Source of the DNA: Pelodera strongyloides
Taxonomy: Eukaryota > Nematoda > Chromadorea > Rhabditida > Rhabditidae
Length of the DNA stretch: 64,000 bases
Reading direction: 5' to 3'
NCBI GenBank assembly: GCA_036852015.1
Contig: JAANDG010000226.1
Location: 124,001 to 188,000, forward strand
Part shown: positions 44,920 through 57,976 of the stretch, piece after piece
Position numbering within the stretch: position 1 is the first letter of the stretch
Layout of the letters: each line of letters begins with the position of its first letter
Made by a program: the position numbers and the translations under genes
Notes under the pieces: generated by a model
Told to the model about the DNA's origin: nothing
The model's database searches: none
The model's input: the letters and a program-made list of their open reading frames with translations, nothing else

Positions 44920-45233
44920 TGAGCGTTCGAGCTGGGAAAAAGTTGTGGAATTCCCGAAAAGAACCGTTTGAGATGGACATCTGAAACGTAAAGTTTACTT
45001 GCAGGAAAAGTGGAGGCACAGCAGTGGAAACGCTTTGGTTTCTGTTATTAGCCCTAACCGTCGCGGTCAACTTCGAACGGGGATCATTTTTGGACCCGGC
45101 AGTTGTTAAAAATAATAATCCCAGAGCGATTCCACTATCCCAGAGCGGTGTTTTTCCTGCATGTTTCCGCTTCCATCTCGAACAGTTCGTTTCCAGAATT
45201 CCACAACTTTTTCCCATCTCGAACGCGCCTTTA
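44920..45233. mobile_element. Foldback element, family E
   Basis: GTTCGAGCTGGGAAAAAGTT with GTGGAATTCC at the left pairs with GGAATTCCACAAC then TTTTTCCCATCTCGAACGCG at the right; further inner pairing (TGAGATGGACATCTG region). Same edge as 7158-7475 and 34091-34364. Confidence 0.8.
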
Positions 45234-46243
45234 GAAAATTTCTTGAATTCGTTGTCAGAAAATTGCTTTTGCCACATTTTCGTCAGTTGTATGATCGAGG
45301 ATTTTTAGCGAAATAGGTTGCTACAATATGCGTGCCAACTATTCGCAGATTTTACACTGTTCCTGAAACCTACGCAATGGTGCAAATTACGAAAACCAGG
45401 GGTCCTATTTCAAAGAATATTTGTGCAATTTTTACCGAAAAAGAAAGTGCTTGTTAACTCAGGATCACGAAAAGAAAGTTTTCCCAAAATCCCGGATTTC
45501 TCAAGAACAATTGCGAAAACCGTTTTACGTAATATGCAAATTTGAAATGAGGTTGTCGTAGAAGGAATCGCAGTGCTCTGCTCATGGGTTCCTCCCGCCT
45601 CCCGTCAGCCTGACCCTTTAATATTGAACAGGAACGTAGTAGTGCCTCAGGGGAAGAAAAAAAGGCGTCATCGGTGTGACGAATTGTGCACATAGTATAA
45701 AAGGCATTGGGTAGATTCCGCCACATTACTTATTAACTACTTTGGGAGTTGAGGGGGATACTTTAGCGCGGGGCTAAGTGCTAACGCTTCGGATCAAAAC
45801 TAAATGGAACCTTCCCAACGAAATCGCGAGCCAGAGGTACAGGTAGCATAATGCTCTCACTTTGTTCCGAACGCAACATATTTTTTTTTCTTCAAAATAC
45901 CTGGGTGGCACATTAAAAACCGTAAAAATGACAAAAAACGACGTTAAACCCCTTCCACTGATCCTTGTTTGATGTTGTATCTGGTTGATTGCATGCGTGA
46001 ATAAAGTAGTTACATTCTTTGTATTTCTGCTATTTTTCATTTAAAGAGCGGATGCGAACTAGATGCTATGTTCATATTGACATTGAGAAGTTCATGAATG
46101 AAAAATGTTCACCCGATATTGAAGCTTTAACAGCTTTTTTTTGCACTCGTCTCCAGCAGTCAGCGGTTAAATCAAACAATTAAAAAATGATAATCACGAA
46201 TAAATTACTTGTTCTCTTTCCCTTGATTCCGGTAGATTCATAG

Positions 46244-46385
46244 CGGGGTTTCAAAATATGCTGAAAATTTACCGTATTTTGGAACTACACGAGAATATTT
46301 TTTAATTTTCATGCAGGTTTCGTGCAAAAATACGGTATTATTGACAGAATCACGGACATTTTTTGGGATACTTTGAAATCCCATA
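46244..46385. mobile_element. Short element, family C, inverted copy
   Basis: Reads GGGGTTTCAAAATATG ... GGATACTTTGAAATCCCATA, with the interior TACGGTATTATTGACAGAAT and ACACGAGAATA in reverse orientation relative to the other copies. A partial duplicate of its end follows at 46385-46410. Confidence 0.8.
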
Positions 46386-46870
46386 CGTACTTTGAAATCC
46401 CATACGACATATCGCAAAAATAATGAGCATCGTAATAAATTGAATTAAACGCACGGATTTGACTCCGCCCATTTGAAGTACAGTACACTGGTAGCCTCAA
46501 GACCTCGAAAATTGTTCTCTTCAAAGCAATAACGTTTGCGTTGCGGATCGTGAACGACAAAATTTTGGCAAATCGGATCGGACACGACAAAATTCTTTAT
46601 TTCAATATATATGTGGCTATCTAAATGTAAATACCTCATTTATTGAGATCCACACGAGGGACTAGAACAGAGTGCTGCGGCTAGTACCTCGTTTACGATC
46701 AGTTTCAGATGAAATTTGGCAAAAACCGATTTTCCGACCAATCTAATCATTTTTCGATGATTATTGTGCTGCATGCGATCGTACATTATTAACCGTTTTT
46801 CTTCTGTTTTGTTCTGCTTTTATGTCCATATCGAACTTGTCGAAACCCATTTTTTTCAGCGGGGCGAACC

Positions 46871-49800
46871 ATGGACGTTGAAAATGATGAAAACATTGCG
46901 CAAATGGACGCCGAACCAGTGAAGGCTCCTATTGATCACGATCAAGAAGAATACGAACCTCCATCAGCAAACGGCCACGATGAAGTGGAACGTATGGATC
47001 ATGATGGTCATCCACCACAAAGAGAAGAGGATCAAGATCATGGGCGTAGCGATGACGGTATGTTTCAGGATGTTTTCACTTTACTATAATGTAGCTTATA
47101 TTCATACGGCTTTCTTCAAGGATTATTTCTCAGAAATGCTTTGCCTTTGTTTTTTAGACCGCTTTCCTTACAGCACCCTTTATTTCAGGTAGTTCTGGTG
47201 ATTATCGCCGACACCATCATGAAGACGACAGAGATAGACGCGATCAGAGCCATGATCGTCGTGAGCATGACGATGATAGGCATGAGCATGGCAGACATGA
47301 GCTCGAACATGACGACGAAAGACGGGAACGTGATCATGGCGACTACGACGACGATCGGGATTACCCGCGTCGAGATCGTGACGACTTCCGGGGCGGTTAC
47401 GGTGGACCTCCTTTCCGTGGCGGTCGTTTCTTCCGGGGAGGCCCGCCAGGACCGTATGGTCCTCCAAGGGGAGGTCCTGGCGGCTACGGTGGCTATCGTG
47501 GAGGCCCTCCAGGCGGTTATGGAGGTATTATCCTTTTTTACTCGCATTACGCGTGTTGGCGAAGTTTAGGTAGCTTTCGGGTTGTGAAGAGTTAATGGAT
47601 CAAAGCATAGTAATTAAAAGACTACACTTAGTCATATGGTATTAGTAGCGTCCCATATACTGTGCTTATAATTGGGTGGTGTGTTACGTTTTATGACGAG
47701 TTGAAATTGTAGGCGAAGCTCACTCTTTGCACTTTAGGCAGAGGGTTCGGTCAAAGAGGTAGTCCCATGAGAGGCTATCCTCCTCGTGGTGGAGGTGGTG
47801 GTATGTGGAGAGGCCCGCCTGGTGGCATGCCGCCTTTCCGTGGCCCTCCTGGCATGCCTCCTTATGGACGTCCTTATGGTGGTCCGGGGCCCTATCCCGG
47901 TGGTCCTGCTCCTGGAGGAATGTCGCAGACAGACAGACTTAGGAAGGTTAGTATATTTGTTTCCTGTGAACTTCACATGGATAAGCCAAAAAAAGGTAAA
48001 AATGTAGAATACTACCCCAGTGTAGTATACTACCCAAATCGGGAATATACTACCCCACAACAAAGGGGTAGTATTTTTTCGAAAAAATATTCTGCACAAA
48101 TACTACCCCAAAATGTAAAAATACTACCCCCAGTTACGAAAACTACCCCAGGTTATGGGGTAGTAAAATCCCTAAAATGGGGTAGTATATTCCCTAAAAT
48201 GGGGTAGTCATGTAAAATGGGGTAGCTAAGTAGTCCGCTCAGGTAAACATTTACAACACTACCCCATTTTCGAAAAATACTACCCCTATTTCGGTAGAAC
48301 ACTACCCCCGGAAAATTTTTGCAAAATACTACCCCAACATAAAGTAACACAGCAGATGGGGTAGTCATGTAAAATAGGTGGGGTAGCCATGTAAAATAAG
48401 TGGGGTAGCCATGTAAAATAAGTGGGGTAGTCATGTGAAATAGGTGGGGTAGTCATGTAAACTAGGTGGGGTAGTCATGTAAACTAGGTGGGGTAGTCAT
48501 GTTAAATAAGTGGGGTAGTCATGTTAAATAAGTGGGGTAGTCATGTAAACTAGGTGGGGTAGTCATGTAAACTAGGTGGGGTAGTCATGTTAAATAAGTG
48601 GGGTAGTCATGTTAAATAAGTGGGGTAGTCATGTAAAATAAGTTTGGGGTAGTCATGTAAAATAAGTTCGGGGGTAGTCATGTAAAATAAGTTGGGGGTA
48701 GTATTCTACAATGGGGTAGTATATTTTCCGGGGTAGCATATTGCAGGGGTAGTATTTTCCCATGTGGTAGTATATTTTATTTTGGGGTAGTATATTTGCA
48801 AAATGGGGTAGTGTTCTACACTTCTACCCCAAAAAAAATATATTTGTTTTCTGCGAATTTCACATGGATAAGCAGGATAAGCTAAAAAAATAAGCATGTT
48901 TTGGCACAGGACATGTATCCCTGTGCAATTTAGAGTCGGTCTGTTTAGCTTATAGGAGAAACATGCACCAATACCAATAATAGGTTTCGCTCGAAAAGAT
49001 AAATTCCATCAATTACCCCGTTACATTTTAAATATTTACTGCAAAATGTGAAGTATTGTGAAGAATGTGAAGACATCTAAAACTTCGCAATCACAACTCA
49101 TGAAAAGGAAATTTCTTCAGGTTGCTGGATGTTTGCCACACGAGGAACTGTGGGTGGAGACGAAGACTGCAGAAGGCAAATCGTACTTCTATCATGCCGT
49201 CAACAGGGAGACCATTTGGGAGAAACCCGATGACGCCAAAATAGTCTCACAGGAAGAGTTGGCCGCCCTAGTGCAAAAAGTTCAAGAAGAAGAGAAAGCT
49301 GAGCGGGAGAGAGGTAAGAAATATCCAATTTTAGACCGTTACATAAGGGTTTATTGAGCTTTCCAACTTTTCTGCCAATTGTTTGTTTGTGGAGTGAAAT
49401 ACGTACAATAACTCGTTTTCGAGTTTCCTTAAAAACTAAATATTGACAGGAAGTTGTAACGTCCAACAAGCTCTTTTTTTTCTTGTATTTTTTTACGCTT
49501 TGTATTCACTAAGTTAATGGGGAGTTGTTGTTTAAATGATACTCAGCCGAAGGTAAGCGGACAGAGTTTGATTACATACATAAGCTGAGCCGGAATTTGT
49601 TATACATATTGTTTGTGTGTGCGTGGACTGGTATTTATGCCGGTTATGGTGATTTCAGATTTGTGCGCAGTGCGCATTTTTCTTTTGATCTTATTTTTCC
49701 ATTGTATTGTTACATATGAAGTAGCCTCATATTCCAAAGAGTTGGATTATTATATATGTTAGTTGGTAAACGGTGTCATGCTAGTGTGTTGACATTTAGT

Positions 49801-52800
49801 CGGTGTTCGACAGTTCTTTTAGATGTTTTTTTTCTATTATCTTTACGGTGGGCGGAGACTTCCAGAGGATAGAAAGAAGAAGGCAGCTGATTTTGTTTTC
49901 AGGAGTTGATTTTATTTTATTTCGGATCGAACACTTTTTCTTAGGAGACTGAACAACTGAGACTGAGATGAATGAATGCGATTAAATAGCTAGCAGCATA
50001 TTGATTCAATATTAATAGGACAGCAATTGTTAAATACTATGCTGAAATCCGAACGAACGAAAGAAATATTTGATAGTTAGTTGGCTAGCCCATTAATTCA
50101 TAGTTTTCTCAGCCCCTTGGCATATTGTCGTGCTGAGACGCATTCGCACCGCATAACTCTTTTGCCCTGCGAGGAGAGCGCCCATCTGAGGAGTGATCGG
50201 CCGAATATCAGCATCGTAAAGTTCCTTTTTATTGATTGATTCGATATCGATTCGCACACACACTCACGGTGTGTGAGCAAGAAAGAGACGGACTCGAGTT
50301 ATCTGGATAAAGAAGGATAAGGCCTACTCCTGCACACTGCATTACTTGTCCTGAAAATGTAGATTGCTGCTCAATGTCATATTTCAGCTCGTCGACTTAA
50401 AACGGGGGTGCTTAATCCAATATTTCAGGAAATAAATATTGTTTGGGGACGGATACTAGCCCGTCGGTCGGCTATGCCTTTGTATTGGCCTATCTGAATG
50501 AAAATGCGAAATGCTTTTTTCGTTTAGGATCATATTACCCGGATAAACCCCTGCGTTTCATTCATGCCGACGTTAAGGGCCGGTATTTTGTCCCCATTTG
50601 ACATTTTTATTAATATTGATTATTTCAGGTCCTCCAATGGGTATGCCACCGATGGGAATGCCTGGTATGGGTGGTCCGCCTGGACCCGGGCATGGAATGC
50701 CACCTATGGGATATCCACCTATGGGTAGGGAATTTTGTTGTCTTTGACAGTTTTATATATCATGTTATTTAGTATGATATTTGAGAGTCTGATTTGATTA
50801 TTGAATATTTATATTTGAATATTTATTATATTCATTAAAAGAGCAAAATAGATTTGCCGAGATATTATAATAAAGGTTGCACTATCCTCAGCGAAAAGTC
50901 GATTTACGTTTACAGTATACAGTGAAATGTTGGTTGCTGGTCGTCAAAAATGATCTATAATACTCCAAAATGAATAATATTGAAGAACATTTGAAGGTTG
51001 AGTGACAGAGACCAGCTCCTCAATTTTGAACTAAGTTTTGTTCTTGAAACTTGAGCTCTTGCTCACTACCTCTTTTCATTTCAGGAATGCCATATGGAGG
51101 AGGTGCTCCCGGAATGGGACCCCCAGGAGGGCCAGTGCCCCCGATGGCCAGGAACCCCGACGAGGCGTGGCAAGAGTTTGCAGCACCAGATGGAAGGAAA
51201 TACTACTACAATTCGATTACACAAGAGAACACGTGGGATAAACCCAAGGCGTTGATCGAGAAAGAAAGTAAGCTTGTTTTTCCAAGCGTTCTCGTTCTTT
51301 AATAACATCGGACACAATTTTACCAAAACAAATAACGTAACTAACCCAACCAGTGAGTGCAGGGCCTGACTCCTTTTTTAACGTTTTAAATATAGCCTAG
51401 TTGATAATTTTGCAATTTGAAGTATCACCCTGCTAGCGCTGTTTCATTCCGCATGTGGTACCAAACATCATTTATGGGAATTGGGAAAATTTTCTGGGTG
51501 GGAAGTGTGCATGCAAATTTTCTGATATCTTCACACTCACACATGGCGTACCAAATAATTTGTTGGATTCATGTCTCTTTATTTTAGACGTGGCTGTTGC
51601 GGAGGCTGCTTCTGGTGGAGCAACCAACCCTCAACAGGTGCAAGAAGCACATTTGTTCGCCCAGAAGGCTCTAGCTCAAGTACAGGCCGAAGTGGTGTGT
51701 TGTTTCGTTATTTTAGCATATAAATCCCCCCCCCCACCACTTCCCCATTGTGTCTTTGACCACTTGGCGAGTATTTCATGAATATAGTATTATTATAAAT
51801 ATTATGTACGCACATTGTGATTATGATTTATCCAAGCGACTGTGACTGTAAGTGTTTATCGCCTATTGGCCATTTTTCTTGGCACGTTGCAGCTTGCAGT
51901 CTACAATCACTAGTGAAATATAATTCACCCAACTGTAGTATATGGTTTCTTTTTGACCACGTGTTGATGTGCATTATTATTATTAAGATTATATCATTTT
52001 CGCTGCATTATTTTTATTATTATTATTATCATGTGGATAAATCGGTAGTGTTTATTTAATCTTGGAAATGGGCACAGGCATTTTGTTTAGCTTTTTTCCC
52101 AACCTCCACATCATGTTTATGTTGCAGCAAAACAAGATTGCTGAGGCGCAGGCCGAAAAGGCGCGTAGGAGCGAGGAAGAGAAGAGAAATCAGACGACGA
52201 TGTCAACCATCCAGAATAACCAGGACAAGAGCCGGCCTGTGAGCAGCACACCCGTTTCCGGAACTCCGTGGTGTGTAGTATGGACTGGAGATAATAAGGT
52301 GGGGTTATGGTCTTTTTCGTTGTTGGGGACAAGATATTGCCGAGATCTTATTTGGTAGTATTCTTCGTTGTGTATGATATGGTTTATTTTTCTATATGCT
52401 TTGTAAACTATTCCGAATGTTTGTCCTTTCGGTTTCGGGACTGAATTTCAGTCCCGAAACCGAAAGGACAAACATTCGGACACTGAATAAGGTTCGAAGA
52501 ACGTAGAAAGTTGGAAAATGTGTCCTAATTTCTGATATGTAGGTGTTCTTCTACAATCCGTCGACGAAAACGTCTGTTTGGGAGCGTCCGCCAGAATTGT
52601 ACGGCCGAGCTGATGTGGACCCGCTTGTACGAGAGCCGCCAAAGGCTGAAAGTGAGTTTGCAAGTTTGCATATTGGTTAATGTTTAATAATTTTTTTTAC
52701 ATAAAAATGGAATTTTCTAGACGCTTGATTTTTACCACTACGGGTGTACCTGAATTCTGTTCTTACTTTTCCTAGTTTTGAGATTGAGCTACTGTGTTAG

Positions 52801-55800
52801 TGGTTATATCATTCACACGCTAGGAATTTATAAATGTCCCCATGTTTATAGAAACTGAAGAACCGGCTGCCCCATCGGCACCTGCAAGCGACGGAGGAAG
52901 TGGAGAGGAGAGTGATGGAGAGGGAGGACCACCCACGAAGAAGAGTAGACAGGAGAAGAAACTACTCAAGCAGCAGTTGCAGCAGAAGATCAAGGAGAAG
53001 GTGTGTTGGGGGTTTGAGTGATTAGTGATTAACTGATGTCCGTACGTCATGTATGTACTTTAATTTTGATAATAATATGCTTATGTGTGGATATGGTTTT
53101 CATTCGTCCGTGCATTGCTTTTACAGTGTTTTAGAATTATGTCATTCATCCGTGTACTTCGTTCGTTTTAGAATTATGAACGAAGTTACCCCCGCCGTCT
53201 GTATATTATGTGTCGGGCAGCTTCGCTTGATGGTCAGGTTATTCAGTTTTGAGTAAACATGTGAACTTTTTCAGAGCGACCGCCCTCGTCAGATGCTTGA
53301 GAAACCTGTGGATCCAGCAGTTCAGGCAGAACTTCAGGCGCAACAAGAGAGAAACAAGGTTCGTGTTTTCTTTTGTTGTTGTTGAAGACAGCCTTATAGT
53401 ACTTCCATTCTTGCCTTTTTTTTGCAGATTTTGTACATTTTTGGGAGGTTAACACTAATCGTGCTTAATAGTACTGAATCTGTTTATTCTAGCTCCCACT
53501 GGAAGATCGCCTGAGGCAGTTCAAGGAGATGTTGATCGACAAAGACATCAACACCAATAGCACCTTCGAGAAGGAGCTGAGCAAGATTGTCTTCGATCCT
53601 CGTTACTTGTTGTTGTCCGCAACAGAACGACGCGCTGTAGGTTTATTGTTATACTAATTATAATGTTGTGCAATTTTTGGTTCCCCATTGAATAGAAATA
53701 AAAAAAATTTGCGGCTCATCGTATATGATTTTGTGGGCTTTTGAGGTCTTCTTTCTCTGCATTCTTTTGTTATATTAGGAATTAGGATTTCGAATTTTTA
53801 TTGAATAAGATAAAATTTTATTTTTTACTTTTAGGCCTTTGATGCCTATGTAAAGGAGAAGACTGAACTCGAGAGAGCCGAGAAAAAGAAGAGAGCAAAG
53901 GAAGCGAGGGAAAAGTTCCAGGAAATGCTGAAAGAGTCGGATTTGCACGGAAAGTAAGGGTTTTTTGGAGATAGTGTTTTTTCGTATTATTGAAGTTGCA
54001 GAAAAAACTGTAGTTCCTAGCGATTCTTGTGTGTTTACCTTTATTATGTAATGTAATGTAATGCATTGTTAGATACGCTATAAGTTCGTGATTGCCTTGA
54101 GTAAAGCAGTAAGTCTACTTCTGTTTATGTTGGCTTAAAATGCAATTTTTCATATTTTGAATGAATGGCCACTACATAATAAATAAATAAAAACACTTCG
54201 TTCCAGGTCGTCGTTCTCGTCATTTGCCAGTAAAAATGGCAAAGATCCCCGTTTCAAAGGTGTGGAGAAAATGCGCGAACGTGAGGATCTGTTTAACGAA
54301 TACGTCGGAGAATTGCACAAAAAGGAGAAGGAGGAGAGGAAAGAGAAGAAGGAGAAGGTAGTTTTTTGAGCGTTTAGACGTATGTTTGGCGACATTACTT
54401 AAAACGAAATACTGACCGATTTTAGTACACCGGCAACCTATGCACATAACATAAATTAGAATAAGATATCGAGTAAAATCGAGCAAATTAGCACAGATAC
54501 GTAAGAATTCAGTTGTCCGCGATACGTTTCAAAAACCGACCTGTAGTTAGCTTTAAAATCCTTTTTACGTACACATAAATCATGACGTATAAATTTGATA
54601 TTGATCCAATACACACAAAAAAAACACGAAACTAAGTGTTCAATGTGAATGTGAGCGAAAACACAACTTTATATTTTCATTTTCGCTGTGTAAACTTCCG
54701 TACGCAGTGCCCAGTGTTTGGTTTTTTTTGTACAACACAAGTTGATTGTACATTATTATTCACTTGTGGTTTCCGCTATTTTGTGTTTTGTTTTGAAAAA
54801 AAAATGTTTATTGTCGGTTTAGGCATAGTTTAGTTCCTTGAATTTTTCATTTTTAGTCCAAGAAGGCGTTCATCACACTTTTGGAGGAGCAGAAGGGGCT
54901 TACAAGAAAATCTAAGTGGAGAGAAGTGAAGAAGACCATTGAAGATGAGGAGAGGTGAGAGAAAACATTTATTCTAATTCTATGAGATTTGTCTTGTTTG
55001 ATTTTAGTTTTTGTAAATGTGAGTGGTGTTTCGAGGATCTGTGGCCAGACGTACGAGAAATAATATTTTACTACAAGTTATTATACAATAATTTTTTTAA
55101 TATACATTTTCAGATACAAGGACAAGTACTTGGATAGTTCGTTGCGTGAGGACTTATTCAAGGACTTTGTGTCAAAGTTGGGCGATGAAACCCAATCCGT
55201 ATGTTGTTTTCAGTGCCGGTTTATCCTTTTGCTCTATTTTATCCTTTTCGGTATCGGTAGTTTTGGCATTGTATTTCAATATGCTTTATTATAATTATGT
55301 GCACAAAGGTGAAATAAGGAAAGTTGGTTGTGATTTGAATGCAAGATACGGCAGCGAGCTAAAGTATAATAGGAACATAAATGTTTGAAAAATAACATGA
55401 AAAATCAACAATTGCAGGGGTATAGGTTGGTGCGTTGAAACACGCACGAACCACCTCCCGATTGGTTTTGACCACCTCCGAAAGCAATTCGTAATTTTTT
55501 ATGTTTGATCGAAACATGGTGTTTTATTAAAACGGTCTATCACTAAGCTAAAGAAACCATCTCCAACAACCTCCATTTACACACGGAATTTATACCTGTT
55601 CTCGAATAAAGGTTAACAAATGTACTGTTTAATTGTCTAGGATGCGGAGGAGGAGGCCGAGCGTGAGAAGCGATTGGCTACAGAGGCAGCGATCGCCAAA
55701 CGACAGGAAGAGGTATGGTCTTATGGTTATATATAAATCTTTAGATACAAAAATCCAAACCAAAGTAATGAATAATAGTCCACCATCTAATAGTGTACAG

Positions 55801-57976
55801 AGAATGCGAGTCCCTAGCTAGCCTAACCACCTATGTGGCCTTACTTATACTACAACGTGCGGTTTAGTCCTTTATCATTAGCAGTAGTTGTGGAATTGCC
55901 GCAGATTAGGTTTTTGTCTATATAGTTCACCTTTGATTGTTTTTATTAAAGAGTAAAAAAAAATTCAGGTTGACGCAGAACTTGGAGAGAAGTTAATCGA
56001 GCGCAAGAAGGAAAGTGAAAAACACAAACAGGCCGAGCATGAGGAGAACTTCAAGGCTCTGTGCAATGATTTGGTTTGTGGTTTTGATTATAGATATCAT
56101 TTTTATAATTTGGTGTTTTGTTTGGGGAATGGAACTTTGTTGGTATCACTCAGATTCAGATAACACAATTGACACAATTTACTGACAACTTTATTGTGAA
56201 CGAAGGAAAGCAACACATTACATCGAAAATAATTCGTCCTATGTGTGTAGAATACATTTTATGGGAATATATATTTTATGTATTAGGAATAAAAAAAAAT
56301 AATGTTACGATATTCTTTTCTTTTTAGATAAAGTCTGCTGATATGTCATGGCACGATGCCCGCCGTGTTCTCCGCAAAGACGAACGTTATTCCGAGTGTG
56401 ACCTACTTGATAAGGAGGCAAAGGAGAAGCTATTTGAGGAGCATATTAGGTACGAGTTTCGTTTCAAGTTGGTTGTCAGATACATTATTGTTTTTGGATT
56501 TTTTATAAACACTGGATTTGCTACACATGTTTGACTGAATGATGGTATGTGTTCCGTTAAGGGATTTTAGTAGTTTCGTCTCCGTCTCCGGATTTGCTCA
56601 GTCCATCTGCGGAATATATTGCAAATTTATTTGATTTAGGGTCCTAATACTTATTCACGCTGAAAATAGGATATCAGTAATTTGGCAGAGTTTTTCAGGA
56701 TTCCTTACCATTTTTTCTTTCATTTTTCTTGAGTGGAACATGTAATACACTATGTTTCGAGTTGTTCATTTATGCACATGTTACGTCATGTTTATTTTCT
56801 TTACAAAACTGAATTTCAGAGTTTTGGAGAAGCGTCGTCGTGAATTGTTCCGAAAGTTGCTCGACGACCACGAAGAAATCAACACGCAAACTCGTTGGAA
56901 GGAGGCGCGAAAGACATTTGAGAAGGAGGAACTATTCCAGAAGGTTTTGGGACAACTCTCTGAACGGGTATGTGTTGGTTATGATTCTTTGTTTTGGCTT
57001 CAACTTCTTATACTTGGTTAAGTCGTTAAGTGTAGCATTGGTTGTTGGGTCAACCTTTTAAATTATTTTATTTGTCTCATTTCATTAGTAATGATAGTTT
57101 GTATCTTATCGTTGCGCTCTTTTAATGAGTATTTTATTACATAGAGGAGAAGAGTTTACTTTTTTGTTTGTGTTAACGGAACGAAAATTAGAATATCTAA
57201 AAAGCTATAAAAGGACAGCCGGAGTCCAGTCTTGAGCAAGCGAAATCCGAATCTTATTTCGTTATTTTTCCAAGATACGTTGCAAACGGTTCACACAAGT
57301 TTGTTCACTGTTCCTGCATTTTAAACTTTGCAAGTCGCCTTAGGCGGCACTAGCCGTCTGCTAATAAATATTCAAATAATGTGGGCGTATGAAAAATATA
57401 TGTTGCAAAGTTTAGAAAGTGGAACGTGAATATCGAGATTGGGTGGAGGAGCGACATGACCAAGCAGTGAAAGACTTCAAGGATCTTCTGAAGGAGACCA
57501 AGATTATCACTTACGAAAGCAAGAAGAAGGTGGAGGACTCGGAGCAACACTTGAAGGACATCCTGGCAGTTTTGGAGGTTTGTCGGTTTCCGTTACTGAA
57601 TTTATAATAAGTTTACGAGAGTACTCTGGGGCTAGTGGCGATGAGTAACAGAAAGAGAGGGCATTGTAATTACCACCAAAAAAATTTAGAAAGGGCAGTG
57701 TTAATGCTAGTGTTGTGAACATGAAACAAATAGAACATATATAGAAGATTAAGAATTGACCGTAGTAGGCAGTAAGAATTAGAATTGCAAATCAATCGGT
57801 ATGAATGAGACTGTTTGGTTCCTTAATTTATGCGGATCTTTTTGCAGAAGGACAAACGTTACTTGGTAATGAAGGACAATGCAAATGAACGGGACAAGAT
57901 CCTGGACGACTACATTGAGAAATTAGCCAAGGCTGGGCCGCCCCCGCCTCCCACACAGCAAGAGGGAAGGAGGTAA
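46871..57976 (+). CDS. TCERG1: Transcription elongation regulator 1 (CA150): 3 WW + FF-repeat protein
   Basis: Nuclear factor that binds the phosphorylated Pol II C-terminal domain and splicing factors, coupling elongation and splicing. 22 exons: 46871-47057, 47189-47524, 47738-47946, 49121-49313, 50629-50724, 51085-51267, 51588-51694, 52128-52298, 52543-52651, 52852-53000, 53275-53358, 53493-53636, 53835-53953, 54207-54357, 54857-54954, 55114-55198, 55641-55712, 55969-56073, 56328-56449, 56820-56967, 57416-57577, 57848-57976; 1052 aa (human 1098), in phase. N-terminus: acidic, then Arg/Asp/His-rich and RGG/GGP-rich; Pro/Met/Gly linkers separate the WW domains. WW1 is W255..W277/P280, WW2 starts W369, WW3 is W489..W507/P510. 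FF domains run from about 609 to 1040. The tail KAGPPPPPTQQEGRR matches the family's RRGPPPPPT ending, which separates it from PRPF40. The acceptor TTTTTTTCAG lies 11 nt before the ATG. Exon 7 may end at 51691 or 51694. Confidence 0.96.
48010..48840. repeat. GGGGTAG / CTACCCC strand-switching minisatellite in TCERG1 intron 3
   Basis: CTACCCC-type units (48012-48160 and 48258-48340) alternate with GGGGTAG-type units (48155-48245 and 48357-48830). The core of the last block is a 22-bp unit GGGGTAGTCATGTAAAATAA+GT repeated about 15 times. Adjacent opposite-orientation blocks can form long imperfect hairpins, and the G-strand carries many four-G runs. Confidence 0.92.
52413..52479. repeat. Perfect 33-bp-arm palindrome in TCERG1 intron 8
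   Basis: CCGAATGTTTGTCCTTTCGG continuing to GGGACTGAA is followed, after one base, by its exact reverse complement (67 nt in total). Transcribed RNA would form a 33-bp hairpin without mismatches. No copy elsewhere in the window. Confidence 0.95.
54398..54557. mobile_element. Foldback element, family B, in a TCERG1 intron
   Basis: CTTAAAACGAAATACTGACCG at the left and CAAAAACCGACCTGTAGTTAGCTTTAA at the right, with the family's internal TATGCACATAAC/ATCGAGCAAATTAG segment. Diverged copy, no coding capacity. Confidence 0.75.

Larger units (their letters stand above)
44410..46870. other. Divergent intergenic region SNAPC3 / TCERG1
   Basis: No coding exon found. Contents: a TGAGGG-rich tandem (44428-44507), a family E foldback element (44920-45233), an inverted family C copy (46244-46385) and AT-rich DNA. 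Promoters of both flanking genes must lie here. A TTTTTTTCAG acceptor (46850-46859) sits 11 nt before the TCERG1 start. Confidence 0.6.

Noticed and set aside
47180..47547. Minus-strand His/Arg-rich frames
   Set aside because: Antisense of the RD/RGG-rich TCERG1 exon 2.
46871..57976. PRPF40 (U1 snRNP-associated WW/FF protein) as identity of the WW/FF gene
   Set aside because: Three WW domains spread through Pro/Met/Gly linkers and the AGPPPPPT tail match TCERG1; PRPF40 has two adjacent WW domains.
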